Assembly (NCBI RefSeq): GCF_964204865.1
Contig: NC_135262.1
Span: forward strand, 17,971,650 to 18,035,649
From: Styela clava
Taxonomy: Eukaryota; Chordata; Ascidiacea; Stolidobranchia; Styelidae
Reading direction: 5' to 3'
DNA length: 64,000 nucleotides
Shown: piece after piece, positions 1 to 10,721 of the stretch
Layout of the letters: each line of letters starts with the position of its first letter
Numbering within the stretch: position 1 is the first letter of the stretch
Position numbers and translations under genes: made by a program
Notes under the pieces: model-generated
What the model was told of the DNA's origin: nothing
Database searches by the model: none
What the model saw: only the letters and a program-made list of their open reading frames with translations

Positions 1-728
1 TTCCAAAACCAACATTTGTGTGATACTCACAAGACGCAATACAGCTAAACTCACATACAGATCGTTGGTCGTTACCGAATCTAGCTGTGGCTTCTCCAGA
101 CACTATAATGTCATATAAATGTAGGAATGATTCTCTAAAAAATGATCATTGTATTGTTACAACATCTTTGAACTTAGGAAATATAAAAGCAGAAGAATTT
201 ATATCGTTTTGACGGTTTATATATATAAAGTTTCCGAACCTTGTTTTAACATATGTACCTCGCGTAACCAATACTATAGGAATCGATAGATTTAACAACA
301 GTTTTACATCTGAACTCATTCACGCACTTGACAAATCAATTACTACATTTGTTGGGATCGTGACAAGGGCGTTACCATGGTGGACAAAAGATCGCACACT
401 AGTCTTCCGACGAAAATGAAGAGGACATTTCGCGAAACAGATATCATTAACAACAACAAAAGAAGAGAGCTAGTTCTCGTAAAATATTACTAACAACAAA
501 ACCAAATTGTTGGCTAGAATTCTGTGACTCGGTTAACCAATCCAGTTTTCAAAAGTGTGGAAAATGGTACATGCATTTACAAATTTACACAGATATTACA
601 ATATCAGTATGCCCACGGATCAAAATGGTGCTTTTGTCCCAAATGATTATGACAAAGCTATGACTATTAGGTTTTACATTTTGAACAATAAGCGGTACTG
701 CAAATTTTAAAAATGTGTTTTTGGATAT
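1..728. other. Left flank, no gene recognised
   Basis: AT-rich sequence with stops in all frames. I saw no exon with credible splice sites and no domain similarity. The last five bases, GATAT at 724-728, are the left target-site duplication of the retrotransposon that follows. Confidence 0.5.
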
Positions 729-1581
729 TGTTACATCGAGAATCGCATTCACTTGATATTTGTATTGACTTAAACATTGCGTCTGTTTAACTTGTGTAGT
801 AATTTATTTGTTATTGTTGACGCCGTAATTTCCCTTGATTGACAGTGTGCTTCTACACACTTTGTTACGAAACAATTGAGAGAGTCTTCGTGCCAATTGC
901 TTGCCCAGACATGTCTCGCTTAGACATGGATAGTTTCGATAATTTGCTTTAAATAGCGCTTTACTTTTGCAGGGAATGGCGCTCGTTTCGTTGTAATTTG
1001 TAAATAAGTTAAACTTGTTCAGCGACCTTGGCTTTCTGTTTTGACTGTAGGACGATTAAATAATGTAGATTATGGCTGCCCACATAGACCTAATTTAGGG
1101 ATATTTTATGAGCATTAAATGGCCTTTTGTGATTGATTTTACAGTTATAGTTTATTTAATTGATTTGTTTGGATTTCCTTGACGAATGATTTCATGTTCA
1201 ACTTATGATAATTTAAGCCTGGAATAGCAGACAAATTCGGTATGTTATAATTTGTAACTCTTTCTGATTTGAAGACTGCAAGTTATTCAATAGTAATTTG
1301 GTTCGACTTAATAATTAACTATGTTTGATAATTGTGTTCATAAATTTGAGTAGGCTTTCTAAAGGCCGAATTGTGTATGATTATTTATTTATTGCAAGTA
1401 TTTTGTATTGATTTGTTTTTACGTTTGTATTAAGATAACCGTGTCAACTGTATACTTCGAGTTGTGTGTTTTTCTGGATTGAGGATACAAACTTGGGGCT
1501 TGAAAGACCGCGTTATTGAACTGTTAATAAATATCTAGTGTGCAGTCGGTGTCGTCCAGGTCACAAAGAACGGCTGTTACA
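729..1581 (+). repeat. 5' LTR of the BEL/Pao element
   Basis: 853 bases, TG...CA ends, nearly identical to 9871-10721. An AATAAA at 1526-1531 followed by a GT-rich stretch near the end is the likely poly(A) signal of the element. Just inside the LTR (1583-1622) a short motif containing AAAGTTATCGAA occurs twice. Confidence 0.95.
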
Positions 1582-1757
1582 TTAAAGTTATCGAATTTCC
1601 GCAAATAAAGTTATCGAAATTTGCATATAACGTTTGATATTGCATAAATAAAGTAATCGTCGAATGCCGACAGGAGTTCGGTATAACGTCAAATTGGAAG
1701 AAATCATCCTACTGTTGAACATTTGAACTTTTGTTGCTTGTTCGATGAGCACTGTAA

Positions 1758-2765
1758 TTGTACATTATGGATGCACAATCTGTTTCGAAATCAAATTTAG
1801 AAGAGTTACGTGCTCGTCTGAAGGAATTATATCAAGATGCTGAGAGACTTATGTCAGACTACAAAAATCGAGATTTGTTGAAATTGAAAAGTGCTGACAT
1901 TGACAAACGGTTCACCGAGTATTCAAATGCTCATGAAATTCATGTGAGTACTTTACGTTCTGAAGAAGATCGAAGAAATGTCAGTGAATTTTTCCAGTGT
2001 GAACTGCGCGAGTTTCAAGAATTTAATGTGCACTTACGTGATTGGTTCAAAAAGAGTGACGCTGATGGTCATAAATCATCGACACATAGCCCCAAAGCAC
2101 GTTCTATAATTTCTGAGAAAAGTTCCCGTCGTTCGTGTGCCAGTTCAAGTTCGAGTACTAAACGTACAGAAGCCATTTCCATCAGAGAACTTGCTCATGC
2201 TAGTATTTGGCAGCAAGTAGAAAAAGATGCCGCAAAAAAGCGAGAAATTGATGCGAAAATGGCAGCAGAGAAAATGAAATTAGATGCCCAAATTGAAGCT
2301 GAAAGGCTGGAACGTGAGGCTACAAAAAATGCTAAAAGGTTGGAACGCGAAGCTATGGAAAATGCTAGAAAGCAAGAGCAGGAAGCCCGAATGAAGGCTG
2401 AAAAGCTTAAACGTGACGCTGAAATAAGAGCTAGACAAATCGAAGAGGATGCTCAAAGTGGAACAAAGCGTTTGGAATTGCAGCATGCATATGAATCAGC
2501 CTGTATAGCAGCCGATGTATGGGAAAATGCTTCTCAGGGAGGCGAAGGTATGTCATTATATGAAAATATATCTCGTTCACATTCACCTAATAAAATCCAA
2601 GAGTCGAATGAAATAGTGGTTCCGGTATCTAAGCCTCCTGATGTGAGACCTAAACTGCCAGCATCAGATTTGTTGTCACAATCTCGAGTCACAGTGGAAA
2701 ATCCTGCACTAAATGTTAGAAGACCAGTTTCTACTGTTAATATGCGAGATGCCATGAGCCCATGA
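1758..2765 (+). CDS. BEL/Pao gag N-terminal ORF, coiled coil
   Basis: A 335-residue open frame starting about 180 bases inside the 5' LTR. It begins MDAQSVSKSNLEELRARLKE. Residues about 150-250 are an extreme Lys/Glu/Ala/Arg-rich heptad region (repeats like AERLEREA and KRLEREA), predicted to form a long coiled coil for particle assembly. The C-terminus is Ser/Pro-rich. The stop codon overlaps the ATG of the next frame as ATGA (2762-2765), a -1 step. The likely role is the N-terminal part of the structural polyprotein. Whether the -1 step is natural coupling or a mutation cannot be decided from one copy. Confidence 0.75.
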   Translation: MYIMDAQSVSKSNLEELRARLKELYQDAERLMSDYKNRDLLKLKSADIDKRFTEYSNAHEIHVSTLRSEEDRRNVSEFFQCELREFQEFNVHLRDWFKKSDADGHKSSTHSPKARSIISEKSSRRSCASSSSSTKRTEAISIRELAHASIWQQVEKDAAKKREIDAKMAAEKMKLDAQIEAERLEREATKNAKRLEREAMENARKQEQEARMKAEKLKRDAEIRARQIEEDAQSGTKRLELQHAYESACIAADVWENASQGGEGMSLYENISRSHSPNKIQESNEIVVPVSKPPDVRPKLPASDLLSQSRVTVENPALNVRRPVSTVNMRDAMSP

Positions 2766-4069
2766 ATATTCCTGATCAGTATGAATCAGTGAACCGACCT
2801 CCGTACACAGAACCACACATCCCACAACAAAGAAACACGCATGATCAATCATCAGCAAATGTGGAAAGTTTATTGGGCAATATGGCATCTATGTTGCAAG
2901 ACGGAATTGATAGACCTCGACCTGAATTATTGCATTTTAGTGGAATAGAGACTGAATATGTCCGGTTTATCACTAACTTCAACTTAAATATTGATAGAAG
3001 AGTACATGATACAAGTACAAAGTTGTCATATTTGGTACAATACTGCGAAGGTGATGCGAGGGAACTGATTATGCACTGTACAATGTTGCCACCCGACGAA
3101 GGTTATAAAGAGGCATGCGATTTGCTCAGAAAGACATACGGTCGACCAATGCTTGTGGCTAGAAAATATTCATAAGAGTTGACTAAAGGACCATGGTTGA
3201 AACCTGGAGATAACGAAGGTTTGTTACGTCTTTCTCAAACGTTAGAAGAATGTTTAGTCACTTTGACACATTTGAAATATTTTGGGGATTTGGATAATTT
3301 TGATACTATTTTGTCCATCGTATTACGACTTCCTCTCAAGTTGCAGAACAACTAGGAAGAATCAGTGGCAGAATTAGATGGACAAGATAGAGAAGTGAGA
3401 TTTAAAGATCTTGTTCGATTTATGAAGAAAAAGGCTGCGGCTGCAAATACGCCTTATGGAAAAGCCTTGAGAGCTCGAAGGGAGCAAGAACAGCAATATC
3501 GTTTACGATTTCAATCATCGAATAGACGAAAGATTCACGCTCATTCTACTGCTGTGACTTCAGCTGTTGACAGCAGTGTTACCAGTGCAAAACATATTGA
3601 AAAGGGAAGACATGTCTGTCCTGACTGTTTGAAGACGTCACACAGACTTGTTGACTGTTACAAATTCCTGCAGAAGTCACACGGTGACCGCTTGAAGATT
3701 GTTAGAAAGGCAAGATTGTGCGATAATTGTTTTGTATATGGTCATATGTCGAGAAATTGTCGTAAACCACCTGCTTGTACTGTTGACGGGTGTAGGTTGA
3801 AACATAATACTTTATTGCACAGAAGAGAACAAGAGACATGTACCCAGACAGAAAATGCTGCTGGTACGCATGAGCCAAAAGTTGAAGCATATGCGACTTC
3901 AAAAAGCTCAGCAGGATGTTTTTTGAATATTGTACCTGTCAAGATCTGTGCCAACAGAAGAGAAATAGAAACGTATGCATTTCTAGATGAAGGCTCTACT
4001 GCTTGCTTATGCGATGAGCGACTTCTTGATCTATTGAAGTTGAGAGGCAAGAAAACGCAGTTTCGTTGA
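2762..4069 (+). pseudogene. BEL/Pao gag: DUF1759-like, CCHC knuckles, protease start (broken)
   Basis: One reading frame covers this stretch. It carries the BEL/Pao gag core (PELLHFSGIETEYVRFITNF at about 2928-2987), then zinc knuckles such as CDNCFVYGHMSRNC (C-x2-C-x4-H-x4-C), then the aspartic protease active-site segment FLDEGSTACLCDE. It is broken by TAA at 3173-3175 and TAG at 3353-3355, both in frame, and ends at TGA 4067-4069. Similarity continues across both stops, so they are mutations and not gene ends. The family's protease loop normally reads D-S/E-G-S, so the catalytic Asp is present. Confidence 0.8.
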
Positions 4070-4669
4070 CAACTGTGAATGCGGTACCAACATCACAAGA
4101 TGGTTATGCGGTTGATTTTACTGTAAAATCACTTGATGGTAGAGAAAGTGTTGATTTATCTCATGTGCTAACTGTTGATAGACTGCCTGTTAAAGCTAAT
4201 GAAGCACAATTTGATGTACAAAGTTATGCACATTTGAAGGGATTGAAGATTCCTACTCTGTCGTGTAAAGACGTGATGTTGATGATTGGGGTAAATGTCC
4301 CTAAAGTGTTTTGGACAATGGATGAGAAACGAGGGAAACACAATGAACCTTCGGCGAATAAATCCATTTTAGGATGGTCATTGGTTGGACCAGCTTTATC
4401 TCAGGAGAGAAACAGTGATGTTCACATTCATTGCGTTCAAGTGCAAGAGGAAGACTTGCTGAGTCAGCAAATCAAATGTTTGTGGGAAAGTGATTTTAAA
4501 GACGCTTCACTGTCGCCTATTCCATCAATGTCTAAGGAAGACAAATACGCATTGCAATTGATGGAAGATTCAGTTGAGATCGTGGAGGGACATTATCAGT
4601 TACCATTGCCATGGAAGCCAGGATGTCCTGATTTGCCAGACAATCGAAGTGTTGCGATGAAACGCTTAA
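4066..4669 (+). pseudogene. BEL/Pao protease to RT linker, frame-shifted from gag
   Basis: The protein continues from the preceding block in a frame shifted by -1 (or +2), consistent with a small indel near 4060. It includes the latter half of the protease-like domain (HVLTVDRLPVKANEAQFDVQ and following) and the conserved linker ending with LPLPWKPGCPDLPDNRSVAM, which in this family sits directly before the reverse transcriptase. The frame then runs into the inserted DNA element at 4670, where it soon meets a stop (4675-4677). It has no start codon of its own and must have been translated as part of gag-pol. Confidence 0.75.
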
Positions 4670-6626
4670 CCGCTTGAACCCGGCAAGCCGGTTTACCGGC
4701 TTGTTTGAGTACGCTCTGTGCCCCGGCAAGCCGGTTTACCGGCTTGTTTTTCGTGTCGGCGGGAATCAACTTTATGATCTCGTATCTCAAGAACCACAAT
4801 GAGTATTTAAATAAATTTTATATTGCATGAAAGCTTGTTATTGGGACTAATTATATTGGGATGATCGGTGCTCTAATATACGATGTTTCAGTAAAATTGG
4901 CAATTTGAAAGTGCGTATGAAATTATTGTATGATAACAAATATTTAATATAAAGAATTTCGACTTCTTGCCTAAATAGCCACATATTCAATCGGCAATAT
5001 ATGTGGAGAATTTGAATAGCTTTTTATATACGTATCCAAAACGATTTTACGATGAGCCATTCAAATTTTATGACCAAATATATTAGATTATCTGTAGATT
5101 TAACAGCGACGCTGCGTCAAATTGATGTTCTCATTGGAGAGAGGCAACGTCTCGTCACGCACAACTTTACGCATATTACGCAAATGCAACTAAACGTGAC
5201 GATATCCGCAATAACGTTACGTCGAGATGTTATTATATAAATGTCCGCAGGAAGTAATTAATTAACCCGATGCTACGCATTCAAAATTCGCACTACGCTT
5301 TGACTTTGACTGCCCGCTCAAGCCCCATTAAGTTGTGGTTACGTATACGCAATATGAACAAGATTGTGATTTTATTAGCGGATAACGGAACAATAAAGAC
5401 CATGAAAAATGTATGTGCATAAAAGACTGCTTGCTAAAAATTTTAAATTGAATATTGCACTTCGTTGTGCCCGGAACAATGAGGAACATGAAAATATTAG
5501 GCAGACTAAATCCAATATTGCACTTTGTTGTGCCAGTTATACCAATGGTTGTTGGTTTCGTTATCTATACATAGGTACTCATTACAGTATTTGTACTTAT
5601 ATACTGTCTCGCATCGTTTCAGCAACGCTTTGTCTTTAGCAGCTGGATTGGTTTTTTGGCAATAATGTAAATTTTGCTGCATACGACGCATCTATTATTA
5701 GAACTGGCGTTTTGCGGTAGGGTATCTAGTTCTGGCGACGCATATGATCTTGTTGGAATAAGAGTTGCTCTTTCTGCAGTATTAGTGCTCTCAGATATTA
5801 TTCCATCCACTTGCTTCGCCTAACATTCGTAAAATCAGATATTTTGATCTGCAGAGCAGGTAAGTACTTATTTTGGTTGATATTTGAACAAATACTCATG
5901 GGCGAATAAAACATTTTCCACGTGAAATTTTATATGACGATATTAACTTCACTTCGCTATTACTGCACGCATTACTCGACGTCGGTACTTCAATCCATAC
6001 AGGGTTAATATCATATCGAAACTCGGCGACCGATGTTCCGCTGAGAACGTCGTCGTGAAAGTTATCTTGCGCATTTTGCCACGCAATACGTTTCGGACGT
6101 ACTTATCAACATCTTAATGACGGTAGTCACGTGATCGGCTTTTGCGTAGCTGCGTAATCAGTGCGTCATGGCCGCTTATCGATGTTGTTCACCCGACACA
6201 ATGATACACAATTAAATATTTAAATATAAAATTGGTTATATGGCAGCCACAATAGTAATTCGAATATCAACAAAAAGCTTATAAAAAACTCTTTATGAAC
6301 ATCAAATATTGGCAGTATATTTTGTACCAAACTAACAAAATTTCAAGCCAAAACTCACATACATGCAGAAAAATGACTGTTAGATTAGGGTCAATTTTAT
6401 TAATTTTGACAAAATGTATTTCAAAATGGAAAATACATTCTGAATGCACGATAAAATTTCCTTTCGATTGAAATGTCTCACAACGTGCTATCTATAATTG
6501 GTAAAAAGTTACAAGCGTGCCAAATAGCCAGTATTTAGACTTATTTTATTGTTCTACCAATACGGCGCCGCGAACCTTCAGGGTGAGCGAGTAACTTCGC
6601 TCAGAGCCGTCAGAGTTCAAAGAGTT
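4670..6626. mobile_element. piggyBac-like non-autonomous element, nested in pol
   Basis: A 1,957-base insertion that splits pol. It is bounded by TTAA on both sides (4666-4669 and 6627-6630), the hallmark target of piggyBac transposases. One TTAA copy plus the flanks accounts exactly for the uninterrupted coding frame. The ends share only a weak motif (left CGCTTGAACCCGG, right read inward CTCTTTGAACTCTG). The left end carries two copies of a GC-rich hairpin, CAAGCCGGTTTACCGGCTTG (4684-4703 and 4728-4747). The right end has a smaller one (GAGCGA at 6585-6590, TCGCTC at 6597-6602). The rest is AT-rich with no transposase-sized frame, so it would need a transposase supplied elsewhere. Confidence 0.8.
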
Positions 6627-6629
6627 TTA

Positions 6630-9600
6630 AAGTACATTGAACGAAAATTGAAGAGTGATCCTGTTTTGAAAAAGAAGTACTGTGATACTATGGAGAAATA
6701 TATTAGTCTTGGATTTGCAAAACGTATCCCGAATGAATATAAAGTTGGCCGTAAAGGTGCAGTTTGGTACTTGCCTCATCACCCTGTGTTTTCTGAACAA
6801 AAGCCAGGTAAGGTACGCGTTGTTTTTGACGCTGCATCGCGTTGCATGAATACTTCCTTGAATGACCAACTATTGAGAGGCCCGGATTCGACAAATTCTC
6901 TACTTGGAACACTACTCCGCTTTAGACAACACGAAATAGCTATTGTGGCTGACATCGAAGCAATGTTCCATCAGGTGAAAGTGCACCCAAAGGATTGGAA
7001 TGTATTGCGATTTATGTGGTGGCCTGGAGGTGATTTGTCACAAGATCCATCAGAATATTTTATGGTCAGGCACATATTTGGTAGCGTCTCATCTCCATTT
7101 TGCGCTAATTGGAGTTTGAAGAAGACGGCTCAAGATCACCAAGATGAATTTGACGAAAAAGTTGTCAGAAGAGTAGAGCGAAATTTTTATGTTGATGATT
7201 ACCTGAATGGCTCATCTACTGTAAACCAGGGAATTAATATTGTTCGAGAAACGAATAAATTGCTGGAGAAAAAAGGATTTCATCTAGCAAAGTGGAAAAG
7301 TTCCAATCCTGAAGTTCTGTCAGAGATTCCTGCTAAAGACAGAGCAGACACTGCGTCAAGTGTAAACTTAGAACCTGAAAAGATCGATCGAGTACTCGGA
7401 ATAAAGTGGAATATCCAAGAAGATTGTTTTGGATTTGATGTTAATGTGAAATCAAAACCCGCAACAAAACGAGGGATTTTGTCTGTACTCAGTTCGATAT
7501 TTGACCCAATGGGAATAGTGGCACCTGTAATACTTAAAGCGAGGATTTTGATGCAGCAGTTATGTCGAAATAATTATGGATGGGACGATGAAATATCGAA
7601 TAGTGAAAATTTATTGTGGAACAGATGGCTCGAAGATATTCATGGACTTGAAAATATATTCATGCAAAGATGTTTTGCGCCTTCTGGTTTTGGCAATATT
7701 GTGACTCGTCAAATACACCATTTTGCAGATGGCTCTGCAGTTGCCTATGGGACTGTATCGTATTTGCGACTAATCAATGAAAATGGGAAGATTCATGTTG
7801 CGTTTCTTTTAGGAAAAGCTCGACTTGCACCCATCAAAACTGTTTCAATACCACGGCTGGAGTTGACTGCTGCCGCTCTTGCAGTCAAATTAGATTTATT
7901 CCTGAGACGTGAATTAGACTTCGAAGAAATAGAGTCGATGTTTTGGACAGACTCAACTTCCGTGCTTTTGAGTATTAATAATACATCACGAAGATTTCCA
8001 ACATTTGTGGCAAATCGACTTACAAAGATTGAAGAGGGATCGAATGCTTTGCAGTGGAGATATGTACCTACAGATTTGAATCCGGCAGACGATGCATCCA
8101 GAGGGTTGTCGGTACAATCGTTGATGGATGAACGATGGCTGAAGGGACCATCATTTCTCCAAGAGCAAGAGGAACATTGGCCTAAACCGCCAGTGCAGTT
8201 ACCTGAGCTTCCTGATGAATTTGTAAGATGCAAGCCACGAGTTGTTGCGAATTATGTTTCTGATTCCGCTTTGAAGCCAATTGATAAATTCATTTCATAT
8301 TTCTCAACATGGTATAAATTGAAAAAGGCAAGTGCATGGATGATTCGATTCAAAGACTACCTTCATAAGAAGAAGAAGAATTATAAGTGCAATGAGAAAC
8401 TTGAAGTTGAAGAATTGCGAGTTGCTGGAGACGACATTTTGAAATACATACAGAGACAAGAATTTGGCGAAGTTATTGATGCCTTGCTGAACGACAATCA
8501 TAGAAGTACATCTGGGAAACAAGTACTGAAGAGATTGAAGATTGCAAATTTTCTGCATAAACTCAATCCGATTGTGAAAGATGGCTTCATCAGAGTTGGT
8601 GGGAGATTGAGAAATGCACCAGTTGATTTCGATGTTAAACATCCGATTATACTTCCACATAAACATCATGTAACTGAGATGATTATAAGAGAACATCATG
8701 TATCTACACATCATTCTGGTATGGGGAGTACATGGACTTCTCTGAGACAACGATTTTGGATCGTTAAAGGAGGCGCTATGGTGAAATCTGTTATCAGAAA
8801 ATGCATGTTTTGTCGAAGAAGAAGTTCACCTGTGAGGAAACAGATTATGGCAGATCTTCCGAAAGAAAGAGTCACACCAGGTGAAAAACCATTTACCTAT
8901 GTTGGAGTGGATTACTTCGGACATTTTCTTGTAAAGCAAGGACGAAGTACTGTCAAGAGGTGGGGCTGTATATTTACATGCATGACAACTCGTGCCGTAC
9001 ACTTGGAAGTTGCATACTCGATGGATGCAGATTCATTCATAAACGCATTAAGAAGATTTATTGCACGTAGAAGTAGACCATTCAAGTTCATCTGTGACAA
9101 CGGTAGTAACTTTGTTGCAGCAAATAAAATCCTACGTAAAGAAATAGAAGTTTGGAATTCAAGCAAAGTTGGACAATTTTTGCGTCAGGAGAATATTAAA
9201 TTTCATTTCAATCCACCTACTGCTTCTAATTTTGGAGGATGTTACGAAAGATTAATTCGGTCAGTTCGAAAGATTTTGGTTGCTCTCTTACACGATCAGT
9301 TGGTGTCAGATGAAGCTTTGGCTATTTTTTGTGAAGTGGAATCACAGTTGAATTCCAGACCCATCACTCCAATAAGTTTCGATCCGAAAGATGATGAGCC
9401 ACTCACTCCAAATCACTTGCTGTTACTGAATCCTACAAGTAATTTACCTCCTGGCATATTCGACAAAAAGGACTGTTACACTCGACGAAGATGGCGACAA
9501 ATCCAGTATTTAGCTGATCAGTTTTGGATCAGATGGACCAAAGAATACTTACCCACACTTCAGACACGACAGAAATGGACTTCTAAAGAACGTAATATGG

Positions 9601-9785
9601 AAGTTGGTGATATTGTGCTACTTGTAGACAATACTATACCCAGAGGGAAGTGGCAGACTGGACGTGTTATGGAAACTACACCTGATAAACTTGGAGCAGT
9701 GCGTCAAGTTACTGTGAAGACATCCAGGGGTTTACTGAGAAGGCCAATTGCAAAGTTGTGCTTGATTCATAAAGTTAATGAGTAA
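6630..9785 (+). CDS. BEL/Pao pol: RT, RNase H, integrase
   Basis: An open frame of about 1,050 residues after the inserted element. The frame extends left to an ATG at 6549, but residues 1-27 of that reading are inserted DNA. Visible parts, numbered from 6549: RT with VADIEAMFHQ (Asp135) and YVDD at 214-217; RNase H beginning HHFADGS, with a later WTDSTSVLL; integrase zinc finger H2C2 (EHHVSTHHSG and CMFCRR); integrase core with DDE at D788 (VGVDYFG), D850 (CDNGSNF) and E900 (GGCYERL); and a C-terminal WTKEYL/GDIVLLVDN module. All catalytic residues I can check are present and there is no internal stop, so this half looks functional. Its reading frame is in phase with the upstream linker, on the far side of the insertion. 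Confidence 0.93.
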   Translation, partial: KYIERKLKSDPVLKKKYCDTMEKYISLGFAKRIPNEYKVGRKGAVWYLPHHPVFSEQKPGKVRVVFDAASRCMNTSLNDQLLRGPDSTNSLLGTLLRFRQHEIAIVADIEAMFHQVKVHPKDWNVLRFMWWPGGDLSQDPSEYFMVRHIFGSVSSPFCANWSLKKTAQDHQDEFDEKVVRRVERNFYVDDYLNGSSTVNQGINIVRETNKLLEKKGFHLAKWKSSNPEVLSEIPAKDRADTASSVNLEPEKIDRVLGIKWNIQEDCFGFDVNVKSKPATKRGILSVLSSIFDPMGIVAPVILKARILMQQLCRNNYGWDDEISNSENLLWNRWLEDIHGLENIFMQRCFAPSGFGNIVTRQIHHFADGSAVAYGTVSYLRLINENGKIHVAFLLGKARLAPIKTVSIPRLELTAAALAVKLDLFLRRELDFEEIESMFWTDSTSVLLSINNTSRRFPTFVANRLTKIEEGSNALQWRYVPTDLNPADDASRGLSVQSLMDERWLKGPSFLQEQEEHWPKPPVQLPELPDEFVRCKPRVVANYVSDSALKPIDKFISYFSTWYKLKKASAWMIRFKDYLHKKKKNYKCNEKLEVEELRVAGDDILKYIQRQEFGEVIDALLNDNHRSTSGKQVLKRLKIANFLHKLNPIVKDGFIRVGGRLRNAPVDFDVKHPIILPHKHHVTEMIIREHHVSTHHSGMGSTWTSLRQRFWIVKGGAMVKSVIRKCMFCRRRSSPVRKQIMADLPKERVTPGEKPFTYVGVDYFGHFLVKQGRSTVKRWGCIFTCMTTRAVHLEVAYSMDADSFINALRRFIARRSRPFKFICDNGSNFVAANKILRKEIEVWNSSKVGQFLRQENIKFHFNPPTASNFGGCYERLIRSVRKILVALLHDQLVSDEALAIFCEVESQLNSRPITPISFDPKDDEPLTPNHLLLLNPTSNLPPGIFDKKDCYTRRRWRQIQYLADQFWIRWTKEYLPTLQTRQKWTSKERNMEVGDIVLLVDNTIPRGKWQTGRVMETTPDKLGAVRQVTVKTSRGLLRRPIAKLCLIHKVNE

Positions 9786-9859
9786 AATGTTTTCAAGTGT
9801 GTGATATCCTCGATGTAAGAAATTTGTGAGTAAGATGTTTTCACTGGGTTCCAACATCT

Positions 9860-9870
9860 GGCTGGGGGAA
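9860..9870 (+). other. Polypurine tract before the 3' LTR
   Basis: GGCTGGGGGAA lies directly against the TG of the 3' LTR, the position and composition expected for the plus-strand primer. Confidence 0.75.
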
Positions 9871-10721
9871 TGTTACATCGAGAATCGCATTCACTTGATA
9901 TTTGTATTGACTTAAACATTGCGTCTGTTTAACTTGTGTAGTAATTTATTTGTTATTGTTGACGCCGTAATTTCCCTTGATTGACAGTGTGCTTCTACAC
10001 ACTTTGTTACGAAACAATTGAGAGAGTCTTCGTGGCAATTGCTTGCCCAGACATGTCTCGCTTAGACATGGATAGTTTCGGTAATTTGCTTTAAATAGCG
10101 CTTTACTTTTGCAGGGAATGGCGCTCGTTTCGTTGTAATTTGTAAATAAGTTAAACTTGTTCAGCGACCTTGGCTTTCTGTTTTGACTGTAGGACGATTA
10201 AATAATGTAGATTATGGCTGCCCACATAGGCCTATCTTAGGGATATTTTATGAGCATTAAATGGCCTTTTGTGATTGATTTTACAGTTATAGTTTATTTA
10301 ATTGATTTGTTTGGATTTCCTTGACGAATGATTTCATGTTCAACTTATGATAATTTAAGCCTGGAATAGCAGACAAATTCGGTATGTTATAATTTGTAAC
10401 TCTTTCTGATTTGAAGACTGCAAGTTATTCAATAGTAATTTGGTTCGACTTAATAATTGACTGTTTGATAATTGTGTTCATAAATTTGAGTAGGCTTTCT
10501 AAAGGCCGAATTGTGTATGATTATTTATTTATTGCAAGTATTTTGTATTGATTTGTTTTTACGTTTGTATTAAGATAACCGTGTCAACTGTATACTTCGA
10601 GTTGTGTGATTTTCTGGATTGAGGATACAAACTTGGGGCTTGAAAGACCGCGTTATTGAACTGTTAATAAATATCTAGTGTGCAGTCGGTGTCGTCCAGG
10701 TCACAAAGAACGGCTGTTACA
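9871..10721 (+). repeat. 3' LTR of the BEL/Pao element
   Basis: 851 bases, near-identical to 729-1581. AATAAA at 10666-10671 with a GT-rich region downstream is the likely transcript end. The right target duplication GATAT follows at 10722-10726. Confidence 0.95.

Larger units (their letters stand above)
729..10721 (+). mobile_element. BEL/Pao-type LTR retrotransposon, full length
   Basis: This is a complete LTR retrotransposon. The 5' LTR (729-1581) and 3' LTR (9871-10721) both start TGTTACATCG and end CTGTTACA. They are flanked by a 5-bp direct repeat, GATAT, at 724-728 and 10722-10726, as expected of BEL/Pao integrases. The coding order is coiled-coil gag, DUF1759-like gag, CCHC knuckles, aspartic protease with a DEGS-type active site, reverse transcriptase with YVDD, RNase H, H2C2 integrase and the C-terminal domain typical of BEL/Pao (DUF5641-like). 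By my hand alignment the LTRs differ at 7 positions plus one 2-base indel over about 852 bases, so the insertion is recent. The copy is defective: gag has stops and frame changes, and a TTAA-type DNA element (4670-6626) sits in pol. I found no convincing primer-binding site after the 5' LTR. Confidence 0.95.

Noticed and set aside
1582..1622. Primer-binding site after the 5' LTR
   Set aside because: No convincing complement to a tRNA 3' end starting TGG could be seen; the near-duplicate TAAAGTTATCGAA motif does not fit one.
6549..6629. ATG and first 27 residues of the pol frame as a native start
   Set aside because: This part lies inside the inserted TTAA element and has no similarity to pol; the true protein continues from before the insertion.
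7793..9166. Minus-strand open frames of 84-148 residues across pol
   Set aside because: They are antisense shadows of the pol coding sequence, with no domain and no start context.
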